A stretch of 33,080 nt of DNA from Promethearchaeota archaeon (GTDB lineage: Archaea > Asgardarchaeota > Lokiarchaeia > Sigyniarchaeales > SOKP01): the NCBI GenBank assembly GCA_016840165.1, contig JAEOSU010000024.1:1-33080 (forward strand). Reading direction: 5' to 3'. The notes below the pieces were generated by a model, which worked only from the letters and a program-made list of their open reading frames with translations, was not told where the DNA came from and made no database searches. A program made the position numbers and the translations under genes. Every line of letters starts with the position of its first letter. Position 1 is the stretch's first letter. This document shows, one piece after another, positions 7,731-16,315 of the stretch.

Positions 7731-10022
7731 ATGGTGAAAGTTAAAAACCCTGAGGACATCGTCCGGATGGTTACCAGCAAAAACTATGCGAAAAAGAGAA
7801 TTTTTTCGATTGTTGCACATATTGATCACGGTAAAACAACCGCATCCGACTATCTATTACGAAGAGCAGGTCTGATGCGGGAAGAGGATGCAGGACAGCT
7901 CCAAATGACCGATTCAGATTTAGAATAAGAATTACTTCTTCTACTGAAAGACGAGGAGCAAGAAAGAGGTATTACTATATTTACAAGTGTTGTACTCTTG
8001 TCGTTTAATGATCCTCGAGTACCTGATGATAAAGAACCATATATCTTTCAAATTAATGACACTCCAGGACATATCTCGTTTACAGGAGAAGTTTCCCGTG
8101 CTTTAAGAGGTTCTGATGGAGCAATTATCCTTGTTGATGCGTTAGAGGGAGTTATGACCCAGACTGAAACCAACATTCGGTTAGCTGTGGGCAAGGAACT
8201 CTGTAAACCGGTTTTATTCATTAATAAGGTTGATCGTTTGATTAGTGAGCTGAAATTAAGTCCAAAAGATACCTATGCCAAGATTGATGAGATTACGAAA
8301 CAAGTAAATGAATTAATCAAAAAAGTTAGACCTGAAGGAGAGGACTTTAGCGATTGGGGAGTAGATTTCGCTAAGAATAGTGTTGCCGTTGGCTCTGCGA
8401 AACATGGGTGGGGCTTTACTTATCAGATATTAAAAGATAAAGGACTAACTCCTTTAACTGTGTTTGAAAAGTACACCGAAGGCGATATCAATTGGTTGCG
8501 AGAAAACCTTCCGCTTGACGAACCAATGTTAAGAATGGTTGTTGATCATTTACCTGATCCTGTAACTGCAGCAAAATATAGACTACCCCATATCTGGGGC
8601 GGCGACTTGAATTCTGAGTTAGGAAAAGCGTTACAAAAAAGTGATCCCAAAGGACCTCTCTATGGGATGATTACAAAAATATTTTTAGACCCTAAAAGGA
8701 ATTATCAACCCACACTTATCGGAAGAGTATTTTCTGGAACGTTTGATCAATCAGATACCGTTTATTTAATAACTGGTCATGAAAAGCAGCGAGTAAAACG
8801 ATTAGGAGTTATGGAGATCACTGATATTTTAGATATACCCCAAGTACCTGCGGGAAATTTATTTGCTTTATACGGATTCATGTGTCCCTCAGGAGAAACA
8901 TTTATGTCTGCTGAAGATTTACCCAAAGAAAAGGAAGAAATAGACAGACTTCCTTCCTTCGAAAAGATAAGTTATGCTTGTGAAGCGGTAGTATCAAGAA
9001 GTATTAAACCCCATGATCCTCAAGATTTAGCCAAACTCGGAGATGTCGTCCAAAGATGGATTCAAGCTGATCCTACTGCAGAATTCCGTCGTAATGTTGA
9101 ATCGGGTGAGTATATTTTAAGTGGAATTGATCCATTACAAATCGAGATCTTAGTTAAACGTATTAATAACTTAGTAAAAATTGATGTTGGAGAGCCAATC
9201 ATTGTTTATCGAGAAAAAATCAATAAGAGAAGTAAAGAAATTTATACTAAATCTACAAATACACATAACCGGATATTACTCTACGTAGAGCCTGTGGATG
9301 AAAAAACTCATAAATTATTGGAATCTGGGAAGATAACACAGTACATGAATGAAAAAGATCGTGCAGTTTTATTTAGAGAAGAAGCAGGTTGGGATGCCAA
9401 GGAAGCCAGAAGAATAATTGATATTTATAATGGCAATCTATTGGTTAACGGAGCCTCTGGATTACAAAGGTTTGACCGCATTAAAAATGATCTTATTAGT
9501 GCGTATAGAGATTGGGTCAGTGAATGCATCATTGCAAAGGAACCTGCCATGGGCATTAAAGCAACATTTACAGATTTAGTGATTCATGAAGATCCCAGAC
9601 ATACGCAATACGCTCAAACTGCCAGTATGACTTTCTCAGCACTCTCCATTGCTACGCTGCAAGCTGACGCTCATTTATATGAACCAATACAAAAAATTGA
9701 TGTGAAGACACCTCAAGGCACTGAAGGTGGAGTGTTAGCAATTATAAATAAACATCGTGGCCAAGTTAATAACGTTATTCCTGAAGGTGAATATGTAAGA
9801 GTACAAGGACAACTTCCAGCAGCAGAACTCATCGGTATTGCGGATGAAATTCGTGGTACAACTCAAGGAAGAGCTTTTTTTGGGTATGAATTTAAAGGGT
9901 TTGAAAAAGTCCCGGCAAGTTTAGAAGAGGATTTAATATTGGAAATACGTAGGAGAAAAGGAATGCCAGAAACGATGCCATCCGCAGATAGTTGGTTGCG
10001 TTTCTTGTATAAAAAGACTTAA
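7731..10022 (+). CDS. Elongation factor 2 (aEF-2 or divergent paralogue), frame interrupted by an in-frame TAA
   Basis: EF-2 is the GTPase that translocates tRNA-mRNA on the ribosome. G1 is AHIDHGKTT (29-37), G3 is DTPGH and G4 is NKVD, and domains II-V continue to the end. The reading frame stays the same from 7731 to 10022, but a TAA stands at 7926-7928 inside the switch I region, between QMTDSD and EEQERGIT. Family members have only about three residues here, so roughly ten codons look inserted (see 7920-7949). The product is therefore normal only if the insert is removed or read through. Restarting translation at a TTG at 7998 would lose switch I and G1. The diphthamide-loop region reads HEDPRHTQYAQ rather than the canonical archaeal HEDAIHRGPAQ type. 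The histidine remains (codon 624, read-through numbering) but its surroundings are changed, as in the second EF-2 copy known from several Asgard archaea. Everything after the stop is intact, which argues against old decay. Confidence 0.9.
7920..7949 (+). other. Putative 30-nt insertion (mini-intron?) with in-frame stop in EF-2 switch I
   Basis: The RNA can form a helix TCAG/CTGA (7914-7917 with 7944-7947), a 3-nt bulge ATT (7918-7920) on the 5' side, and a 3-nt bulge AAG (7948-7950) on the 3' side. Inside lies a second helix TAGAA/TTCTA (7921-7925 with 7939-7943), capped by AAG/CTT (7927-7929 with 7935-7937). Two 3-nt bulges on opposite strands separated by 4 bp is the core of the archaeal bulge-helix-bulge motif cut by tRNA-splicing endonuclease. 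Cleavage after the second base of each bulge removes exactly 7920-7949. That deletes the TAA, keeps the frame and gives TDSDDEEQERGIT, the normal spacing. The weak point is the outer helix: only T7913-A7951 pairs directly, and the next good pairing is GCTCC/GGAGC (7898-7902 with 7955-7959). Confidence 0.4.
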
Positions 10023-10070
10023 TTTTCTCTTCTTTTGTAATATTTTATATATCTTATTTTTTAAATTCTA
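10023..10070 (+). terminator. T-rich region after EF-2
   Basis: Directly after the EF-2 stop the sequence is strongly T-rich, with several runs of four to six T (TTTTCTCTTCTTTTG, then TTATTTTTT). This fits archaeal U-rich termination. No hairpin is evident. Confidence 0.35.
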
Positions 10071-10158
10071 ATCTAATCCAAAGTATTTTCTAGTTCAATT
10101 TTTATCTGTTTAAATATTAAAATTTAAAGAATTGATTAGTTATTATTAATATTAGAGA

Positions 10159-10168
10159 ATATAAAATA
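10159..10168 (+). promoter_or_regulatory. TATA box for the acidic 302-aa gene
   Basis: ATATAAAATA is centred about 33 nt before the ATG at 10196, predicting a leader of only a few bases. Confidence 0.4.
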
Positions 10169-10195
10169 GAAGAAAATGACCTAATATAATCAACT

Positions 10196-11104
10196 ATGTC
10201 TGAAGAACCAGAAGAATCACAACCTAGTAATGCAGGAGACTCTTTAAAAGAGAAGGAGGGCTCTGAGAATAATGATCTCGAAACTTATATGAAGGAAATT
10301 CAAAATCTTGAGACTGATTTCTCTGATCTGGATGAGCTAGATATGGAAGAGATATTAGAAATGCAAGAAGCGATAGCACAAGTTCGAGAGAGTGAAAAGT
10401 CTGATTCTATGAATAAAAAAGCAGATAATTATCTTCAAACAGATTCATTTGATTTATCACAAGAAAAAGCAGATTATTTATCCCAAAGGAAAACGATGAC
10501 CGCCGATTTTTCCGATCTTGAAGAGATTGATTTAGATGAATTAAAAGAGATGCAAGAAGCGATTGAAGAGGTTAAAGAAGAAGAACGATTACACACTGAA
10601 GACGAGGAAGGAGTAGTAGAACCAGTTGTTGGCATTAGTAGTGAGCTTGAAGACCGCATTAAACAAGAACTTTTAGAAAGAAAGAGGGTTGAAAAAAAAG
10701 AAATAATCACCCCTGAGTTATTTTTTGATTATATCAAGGATAAAAGGAATAAGATTTGGTATCACGCCTTATATTATATTCTATTTAATACTGAGGATTT
10801 CACTGCAAGTAAAGAATTATTATATGAAATGTTAAAGGAAGTCACCAGCAAAAGTCCTATTGATCCTATCCCTGAACATCAATTTTATTTTGGATTAGGT
10901 TATCTTTTAAAGCTCAGCTTAAATGATAGAAAAATTATTCGATATTATAAAGGTGGTAAGTTTAAGATCAATACTTCAGCAGAAGAATTGCAGGAAATCT
11001 TTACCGAAGCTGGAGAGCCAATTAGCACACGACCAATTATTAAAGAAGAAGAAAAGAAAAAAATGTTTAAGGATTTCTTAGAAGATGATTTTCAAGATAT
11101 ATAG
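10196..11104 (+). CDS. Acidic protein with a duplicated 27-residue motif and a C-terminal folded domain
   Basis: I do not recognise this 302-aa protein. Residues 1-150 are highly acidic and probably largely disordered. They contain two near-copies of a motif: DFSDLDELDMEEILEMQEAI at 41-60 (continuing to 67), and DFSDLEEIDLDELKEMQEAI at 104-123 (continuing to 130). Each copy could form an amphipathic acidic helix after a DFSDL turn, which suggests a repeated interaction peptide with a common partner. Residues about 165-290 look globular: a helix-rich part (ITPELFFDYIKDKRNKIWYH), then RKIIRYYKGGKFKIN, which would fit the beta-hairpin of a winged-helix domain. There is no membrane segment. It follows EF-2 with its own TATA box and is convergent with the next gene. 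The function is unknown. Confidence 0.8.
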   Translation: MSEEPEESQPSNAGDSLKEKEGSENNDLETYMKEIQNLETDFSDLDELDMEEILEMQEAIAQVRESEKSDSMNKKADNYLQTDSFDLSQEKADYLSQRKTMTADFSDLEEIDLDELKEMQEAIEEVKEEERLHTEDEEGVVEPVVGISSELEDRIKQELLERKRVEKKEIITPELFFDYIKDKRNKIWYHALYYILFNTEDFTASKELLYEMLKEVTSKSPIDPIPEHQFYFGLGYLLKLSLNDRKIIRYYKGGKFKINTSAEELQEIFTEAGEPISTRPIIKEEEKKKMFKDFLEDDFQDI

Positions 11105-11114
11105 CAAAATTGTT

Positions 11115-11612
11115 TTATTGTACTAGTTTTGAACCACATTTTTTGCAATAACTACTTGATTTCTCATTTGGTTGGCCACATTGAGGGCAGTAAGTAATAG
11201 ATTCTTGAGTTGATTGTATCCAATCTATCGCTTTAATACCTCTAAATGTATTTAAATAAGAAGGATCTTGACTTCGAATCAATTTCATCGGGGAACATCC
11301 AATTTCTAATGCCCATTTTTTCATAATGCCCTGAGGTTTTAACCATTGCATTCCATAACCGAACTGAAGGCTCACTTCTACACTTACATAAGTCACCGCT
11401 TCTTGAGGATTATAGCCAATATTCATAATATATGTTTCACCATAGGACATCGCAGAAATATCACGTTTGATGACCAAATTATAAAATAAATTATTTTCTG
11501 ACTGTTGTTTTTGAGTGATAGATCCCCGATTTTCTTTCCAAAAGTTTAATGTCCTTTCTAATACATTTTCCAGAGGTAAATTAACTTTATAAAATCCAAA
11601 TTTATGACCCAT
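11115..11612 (-). CDS. Unknown protein with C-terminal zinc ribbon
   Basis: About 165 aa. The first 130 residues form a mixed alpha/beta domain (KFGFYKVNLPLENVLERTL ... YIMNIGYNPQEAVTYVSVEV) that I cannot assign. The alternating strand pattern could fit a small lipid- or ligand-binding fold of the START type, but this is only an impression. The C-terminus is a clear zinc ribbon of the CPQCGQ...YCKKCG form, with two CxxC pairs 10 residues apart. I chose the ATG at 11612 (MGHKFGF) over an in-frame TTG at 11621. It ends 10 nt from the tail of the convergent acidic protein and is divergent from engB, with which it may share a promoter region (11622-11703). Confidence 0.7.
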   Translation of the reverse strand: MGHKFGFYKVNLPLENVLERTLNFWKENRGSITQKQQSENNLFYNLVIKRDISAMSYGETYIMNIGYNPQEAVTYVSVEVSLQFGYGMQWLKPQGIMKKWALEIGCSPMKLIRSQDPSYLNTFRGIKAIDWIQSTQESITYCPQCGQPNEKSSSYCKKCGSKLVQ

Positions 11613-11703
11613 ATCTTCCAACCATGAGTAAAAAAGATTAATGAAATAATATTATATCCCTAATAAAGTCTAGATTAAAAAATCTTAGTGTCATATCTAT
11701 TTT

Positions 11704-12342
11704 ATGCAAGAAAAACCCATTTTACTAATAATTGGAAATTCTAATGTGGGTAAAAGTTCAATTACTCGCCTATTAGTTCCAAACCCCAAGTTGCTTAAAG
11801 GGAAAACTGGAAAAAAGCCAGGAAGTACATTATTAATTAGATCAATTTTCCAACCAAATATGCAATATCAAATCGTTGACCTACCGGGATTTGGTTATAT
11901 AAAACATTCTAGTAAAAGACGTGAAGAACATATTAAACGTAGAATCATAGGCTATATAGAAAAGCACCATCAGGATTGTTTTCTTGCCCTCATAATCATT
12001 AATATTTTGCGAATTGAAGATGAAATTCAAAAATATTATATTGATAATCAAACAACTATTCCCCTAAGTTTTGAATTAATTAATTTCTTAAGAGAACTTA
12101 GTCTTCCAATTCTAATTGTAATAAATAAAATCGACAAGGTCTCTAATTTAGATAAAAAGAAAAGTATTTTACTCTTTTTAGAGACCTCCAGAGATTATAA
12201 CATACCTCTCTCTGAGTTTAAAAATATTACTGATCTTTCCATTAATTTTATTAATTATATAGAGTTTTCAGCCCTAAAAAAGACTAATCTCCATGATTTA
12301 AAAAAAATAATAAAATATTTTCTAATTACAAGGGATTCCTAG
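11704..12342 (+). CDS. engB: EngB-type GTP-binding protein
   Basis: EngB (YsxC/YihA) GTPases assist assembly of the large ribosomal subunit in bacteria; archaeal members are assumed to act similarly, which is not proven here. The 212-aa protein shows G1 GNSNVGKSS (11-19), G2 at PGST (T42 region) after the KTGKKPG stretch typical of EngB, G3 DLPGFGY (59-65), G4 NKIDK, and a G5-like SALKK near residue 196. Length and motif spacing match the family. There is an insertion-like stretch between G3 and G4 (RIEDEIQKYYIDNQTT), where bacterial EngB has a short loop. Its last 17 nt overlap the end of the convergent membrane methyltransferase-like gene. Confidence 0.88.
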   Translation: MQEKPILLIIGNSNVGKSSITRLLVPNPKLLKGKTGKKPGSTLLIRSIFQPNMQYQIVDLPGFGYIKHSSKRREEHIKRRIIGYIEKHHQDCFLALIIINILRIEDEIQKYYIDNQTTIPLSFELINFLRELSLPILIVINKIDKVSNLDKKKSILLFLETSRDYNIPLSEFKNITDLSINFINYIEFSALKKTNLHDLKKIIKYFLITRDS

Positions 12343-12805
12343 TTATAGCTTTTTTTAATAATCCATAAACTAAATTTAAGCGTGGAACTCTTTTCTTATA
12401 TACGGAATAATCATTACCGAATTTTTGAATCAATCTTTTATCCAAGAGAAAAGTCTCACCATAGACAAAGCTACTAGCAAGAATCCCCAAAAACACTATT
12501 AACCAATGCTGTGACATTAATGCTAAGGATAAACTTAATAATATCCACGATAACCAATACGGATGTCGTATTACACTATAAATACCGGTAGTAACCAATT
12601 TTGTTGTGCTCAAAAAACTTTTTCCCTTTTCTGATCCCCCTTTCTTTTTAAATTCATTGCGAGGTAAAGCCCCAATTATTAAAAATAGAACTAAAAGTCC
12701 CCAACCAACTAAATTAATTATAATTAATTGGTAGTAATTATAAAAAAAGAATATTAGAACAGCTTGCAGAAGAATTGCGCTTCCATATACCAATCCTGGT
12801 AGCAT
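12326..12805 (-). CDS. Isoprenylcysteine/phospholipid methyltransferase-like membrane protein
   Basis: A 159-aa protein with about four hydrophobic segments (about 8-26, 28-46, 84-98 and 100-116). The C-terminal half carries the family signature GIYSVIRHPYWLSW (74-87), then a conserved Glu (GET), and RLIQKFGNDYSVYKKRVPRL (124-143). This matches the integral-membrane SAM-dependent methyltransferases of the ICMT/PEMT superfamily, where the RHP motif and the C-terminal Glu/Arg residues bind SAM. The substrate cannot be read from the sequence. The open frame extends upstream for about 20 codons without an ATG, so a non-ATG earlier start is possible. It overlaps the end of engB on the opposite strand by 17 nt. 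Confidence 0.75.
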   Translation of the reverse strand: MLPGLVYGSAILLQAVLIFFFYNYYQLIIINLVGWGLLVLFLIIGALPRNEFKKKGGSEKGKSFLSTTKLVTTGIYSVIRHPYWLSWILLSLSLALMSQHWLIVFLGILASSFVYGETFLLDKRLIQKFGNDYSVYKKRVPRLNLVYGLLKKAITRNPL

Positions 12806-13041
12806 AGATTGTAAGCTATATCCTTTTCGATCACTCTTTTCATTTTTTACCTCTGAAGGAATATCTTCTCACCATTATTAAATATATGATATTCTAAAAT
12901 TGCTAACAAGTGTTACTATTGCAATTTCTATTAAGTGATATTATTAAGGTTAAATATTTAAATAATTAAGAGTCCATCGTTTCTTCAATTATTAATTTAA
13001 ATTTTGAAAATGAATCCAATCAAGGTTTTTCGGATGTAAAA

Positions 13042-14331
13042 TTAAGGTTGAGTTATTTTAGGGTTTGTATTTTTGTCCCAATTCACTGCAAATAAGAAAT
13101 CTCGGCTTGCTTCATTAGTATAAATTAATGAAAAGTTCCCAATTTCTTCAAATTTCAATGCAATCTTCTCTAAATAGTCATAATCAGGGAAATAATATTG
13201 TAGGGGTTTCTTTTCTTTCATTCTCTCACTAATAAGAAGTGCTTTTGCTTGAAGTGTAAAACCTTTTATTTCAAAGAAATGTGGATTCGCTTTTTCAACG
13301 AGATTTACATATTCTCTTATCAATTCTTCATTTATATTCAAATTTTTTACCGCAGTTAATCTTACAAGAGTTCGGCAAGAAAGAGAGTCTAATAAATCAA
13401 GTGTTTCTATAAGATTTTGCCATCCATGTTTTACCATTGGGCGGCATACTTTTTTATAAAGATTTTCATTCGGAGCGGGAAGAGTCACATAAAGCTGCGA
13501 TGGAAGAGAATCCATATTGTTTATTACTTTTGGTAAGGTACCATTAGATACAATAAAGGTAGTCATATCTCTATTTCTAAATTCCTCAACCAAACCGCTT
13601 ATGTTAGGATATAATAATGGTTCTCCATCAAGCGAGATAGCAGCGTGGTTTGGATTCATTGCCTCGCCATGAGCTTGCATTATCTCGTCAGGTGTCGTCA
13701 ATTCTCTTTGAATTAAAGTCTCAACTTCTTCTCGGGAATCAATACAACAAGAAATTTCATTGTCAACTCTATAGTTTCTAAGTGAATTGTCACTAGCAGT
13801 TAAAAACTGCTGATTCTTGAGGAGATTAAAAGCACGCTCAATTTTGTTTTTACTTACATGGAGGGTTTTAGGAAGTGAATTAATGTTTTCAGTATTGTTA
13901 TGAAGAAGCATGTAATTTAAAATATCTAGCATTATCTCATAATTATCTAAGTATCTTCTTAGTGGTAAATGATTTTCAATAATATCTCGATGGTGACGGA
14001 ACATCTCATCTACTAATTCTTTTGGTTCATCAGGTTCCACCGAAAAATCACCTCCTAAGCTGCCTAATTCAATATCCCTCCAGCAAAATACGCATTGATG
14101 ATTACAAAATGGCATAGAAGGAGAGTTTTGTAAACACCTATGGCTTTGAATACCAAAAACTCCTTTATAACAATTACGATTATCCCTTCCAGTCATTAAC
14201 TTTTGTTCAAGCCAATGGCAAGGTTTAATAGCAGAATGTTTATTATTACCGACGATTCGATAGGTTGTTTTGGTATATGCCTCAACAAATTCATTCGTAA
14301 TTTTATTATCAACGATATATCTATTCTTCAT
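13042..14331 (-). CDS. taw1: tRNA 4-demethylwyosine synthase Taw1, with an internal extra domain
   Basis: Taw1 (TYW1) is a radical-SAM enzyme that builds the tricyclic 4-demethylwyosine base on G37 of tRNA-Phe from N1-methylguanosine and pyruvate. The radical-SAM cluster motif is C76-x3-C80-x2-C83 in FCNHQCVFCW. Upstream Cys38, Cys54 and Cys66 fit the second iron-sulfur cluster of the archaeal enzyme, and FGIQSHRCLQ is a family hallmark. Downstream, NHAAISLDGEPLLYP, VSNGTLP, LPAPNENLYKKVCRP and FFEIKGFT match the barrel. At 429 aa it is nearly 90 residues longer than typical archaeal Taw1. The excess lies between the CxxxCxxC loop and the AISLDGEP strand (about 120-200). It includes LPKTLHVSKNKIERAFNLL, which looks like a winged-helix-turn-helix. 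The gene stands alone between divergent or convergent neighbours. Confidence 0.93.
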   Translation of the reverse strand: MKNRYIVDNKITNEFVEAYTKTTYRIVGNNKHSAIKPCHWLEQKLMTGRDNRNCYKGVFGIQSHRCLQNSPSMPFCNHQCVFCWRDIELGSLGGDFSVEPDEPKELVDEMFRHHRDIIENHLPLRRYLDNYEIMLDILNYMLLHNNTENINSLPKTLHVSKNKIERAFNLLKNQQFLTASDNSLRNYRVDNEISCCIDSREEVETLIQRELTTPDEIMQAHGEAMNPNHAAISLDGEPLLYPNISGLVEEFRNRDMTTFIVSNGTLPKVINNMDSLPSQLYVTLPAPNENLYKKVCRPMVKHGWQNLIETLDLLDSLSCRTLVRLTAVKNLNINEELIREYVNLVEKANPHFFEIKGFTLQAKALLISERMKEKKPLQYYFPDYDYLEKIALKFEEIGNFSLIYTNEASRDFLFAVNWDKNTNPKITQP

Positions 14332-14453
14332 AACAGTACTCTACTTGATTGTTCGAATATTACACTAACCTATAATTATAGATAAATGTATTTTATTAAA
14401 GTATTAAAAATTATTATTAACAATTATAAGTCAGATAATAATTAGAGACCTAC

Positions 14454-14461
14454 TTATAAAT
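14454..14461 (+). promoter_or_regulatory. TATA box for the nucleoside phosphorylase gene
   Basis: TTATAAAT is centred about 33 nt before the ATG at 14491 in the region between this gene and the divergent taw1. Confidence 0.4.
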
Positions 14462-14490
14462 TATAATTGAAGAGAAATAATTGATTAATT

Positions 14491-15369
14491 ATGCTAAACA
14501 AGATTAAAAGTGAACTTCTTAATTTTGGATTAAAGTTTATTAATGTTGATGAAAAAATCGTGAGGATGGTATTAGAGACATCCTCTAATAATATTAACGA
14601 AATTGTCTTATTACCCGCAATCAAGATGGTAATGAAAAAACTAGTTAATAAATTATCTCAAAAAATTGTATATGGGCGTGTTTATAACGGTAAACTGAAT
14701 GGAATCCGAGTAAGTATTATTCAAACCCAGATTGGTTGTCCTAATGCGGCTTTAGTTATGGAATGTCTAAAAAGATCTAAAGCGAAAGTTGTTGTTCGGG
14801 TTGATTTTTGTGGAGGTGTTTCAACTACTGAAAGTCCGGTTGAAATCGGAGACGTCATAATTCCCAATCTAGTGTATTGCGATGATGGGACAAGCCCTCA
14901 ATACATCAGGACTAATCCTTCATTAGCTAATCAAATTGAAACAATTAAAAATCCCTTGATAGCCTCCCAGAACATGATCACGGGAAATCATAACGTAGGT
15001 ATAGTAAAATCTAATGACATATTAAGTGAAATCTTGAAAAAAGAAGCTGCTGATATAGCGGGTGGAAAAGGTAAAACAGGAAAGCTTTGGACGACTGATG
15101 CATTATTCTGTGAAGATTTTGAATTCGTACGAGGTCTCCAAACCTTAAATATCAGTGGAATAGATATGGAATCCTCCGTTATCTTCTTGCTTGGGATGTT
15201 ATATAATCTCAAAAGTGCTGCGATCCTTTCGGTTTCAGACCTTCCTGGACATCCAAAATATGATCTACTTAACTCCAATGAGATTCATCCAAATATGGAA
15301 AAAGGAATAAATGATGCGATTAATATTTTAATCAAATCCTTACCAAAAATAAAATCTATTATAAAATAG
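14491..15369 (+). CDS. Purine/uridine nucleoside phosphorylase family protein
   Basis: A 292-aa member of the PNP/UDP-phosphorylase (PNP_UDP_1) superfamily, which splits nucleosides with phosphate (or water, in nucleosidase members) for base salvage. Supporting motifs are GRVYNGKLNGIRVSIIQTQIG with GCPNAALVMECL (the phosphate/substrate strand and following helix), RVDFCGGVS (the usual G[ST]CGG-like loop), EIGDVIIPNLVYCDDG, and GIDMESSVIFLL. The ME pair is the conserved Met-Glu that contacts the ribose. SVSDLPG is the conserved SD element that holds the base. The N-terminal about 50 residues are an extra helical region compared with short family members. Substrate choice (purine nucleoside, uridine or methylthioadenosine) cannot be decided from the sequence. 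Confidence 0.85.
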   Translation: MLNKIKSELLNFGLKFINVDEKIVRMVLETSSNNINEIVLLPAIKMVMKKLVNKLSQKIVYGRVYNGKLNGIRVSIIQTQIGCPNAALVMECLKRSKAKVVVRVDFCGGVSTTESPVEIGDVIIPNLVYCDDGTSPQYIRTNPSLANQIETIKNPLIASQNMITGNHNVGIVKSNDILSEILKKEAADIAGGKGKTGKLWTTDALFCEDFEFVRGLQTLNISGIDMESSVIFLLGMLYNLKSAAILSVSDLPGHPKYDLLNSNEIHPNMEKGINDAINILIKSLPKIKSIIK

Positions 15370-15386
15370 TATTCTAATATTAATTA

Positions 15387-16286
15387 TTATAATCCTTTAA
15401 GAATATCAGAAAAATCGGGTTCTTTAAAGAACTCATTATATTGTTTTAATAATTCCACATTAACCAAATGTATAGTCTCCCCATTTTTATTTTTTGCACT
15501 TCTTACTAAATCTAAAGATTTGAGCTTTTTTATGTGATATTGAATTGTACCAGAATACACATCCAATTCATCTCCTATTTTCGAGATAGGAATGGACTCT
15601 TCTTTGAACAATTCAATTAAAATTTTGGGGATAAGTGGATTAGAAAAAATCACTTTATATTTATCATAATCCTCAGGAACATCTGTCAGAAAATAATGAA
15701 GAGATTTTCCTATTTTTTTTGATCGGATTAATTTAAATCGTTCTAAAGTCATAATATGTTTTAGGAAGGGTGTACGAGTAATACCAAGAATTTCTTCCAC
15801 CTTATCATCTCGGGCATGAACCCCTGGATTTTCTTTAATAAACTCAAGAATTGCAACTAGTTTCTCATTTTGTAATATTTCAAGTTTAGTTCGCCTCTCA
15901 TTAGTCACAATCCAATTTTTCTCTTCTAATCCCCTAATGGCTAAGAAAAGTTCTTCCTTGCTATATCCTTTTTTATAAGCTAATTTAGCAATACATTTTG
16001 CATATAATTTCTCAATTATCGGAAATTTCTGGAATTCTGCTTGAGTTTCAACATCTAAATCAAATTCTGCATCATATCTTTTTAGCTTCAAGATATCTTC
16101 AGCAATTTCTAAGACATCTCTTTCAATTATTGTCAATTCATCCAAAACTTCACTAATTTCAGGTTCCTCTTCTCGTTTCTTTTCTTTTCTGCCGATCGGA
16201 GTGAAATCTAAACGCCTAAATTGACTTTCCTCTAACATATTTTCACCTTGAGAATTTTCTGTTTCTCTTCTTTTTTCTAATGACAT
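15387..16286 (-). CDS. Transcriptional regulator with two winged-helix domains
   Basis: A 299-aa protein. Residues 1-50 are charged and probably disordered. Residues 50-135 contain a helical part (LEIAEDILKLKRYDAEFDLD ... GYSKEELFLAIRGLEEKNWI) that may be a first, degenerate HTH. Two ArsR/MarR-like winged-helix units follow: about 140-200 (IKENPGVHARDDKVEEILG ... KSLHYFLT) and about 215-285 (LIELFKEESIPISKIGDELD ... GTIQYHIKKLKSLDLV). The paired wHTH layout is common in archaeal regulators. It lies 29 nt downstream of the 542-aa membrane protein gene on the same strand, so they are probably one operon. No ligand-binding domain is evident. Confidence 0.8.
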   Translation of the reverse strand: MSLEKRRETENSQGENMLEESQFRRLDFTPIGRKEKKREEEPEISEVLDELTIIERDVLEIAEDILKLKRYDAEFDLDVETQAEFQKFPIIEKLYAKCIAKLAYKKGYSKEELFLAIRGLEEKNWIVTNERRTKLEILQNEKLVAILEFIKENPGVHARDDKVEEILGITRTPFLKHIMTLERFKLIRSKKIGKSLHYFLTDVPEDYDKYKVIFSNPLIPKILIELFKEESIPISKIGDELDVYSGTIQYHIKKLKSLDLVRSAKNKNGETIHLVNVELLKQYNEFFKEPDFSDILKGL

Positions 16287-16315
16287 TTTTATGGCAGATT
16301 TCTTTTATTTAATAT

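Noticed and set aside
7926..7928. Recoding of the EF-2 stop as selenocysteine or pyrrolysine
   Set aside because: The codon is TAA. Selenocysteine uses TGA and pyrrolysine TAG, and no known archaeal recoding uses TAA.
7731..7928. An intein or group I intron in EF-2
   Set aside because: The inserted piece is only about 30 nt, far too short for either, and the nearby LAGLIDADG gene is outside the EF-2 frame.
7998..10022. The EF-2 part after the stop as an independent gene with a TTG start
   Set aside because: It would lack G1 and switch I and begin in the middle of a conserved strand. The conserved EEQERGITIFTS lies before the TTG and in the same frame as the upstream part.
14988..15278. 96-codon minus-strand frame inside the nucleoside phosphorylase
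   Set aside because: It is a shadow of a well-conserved gene.
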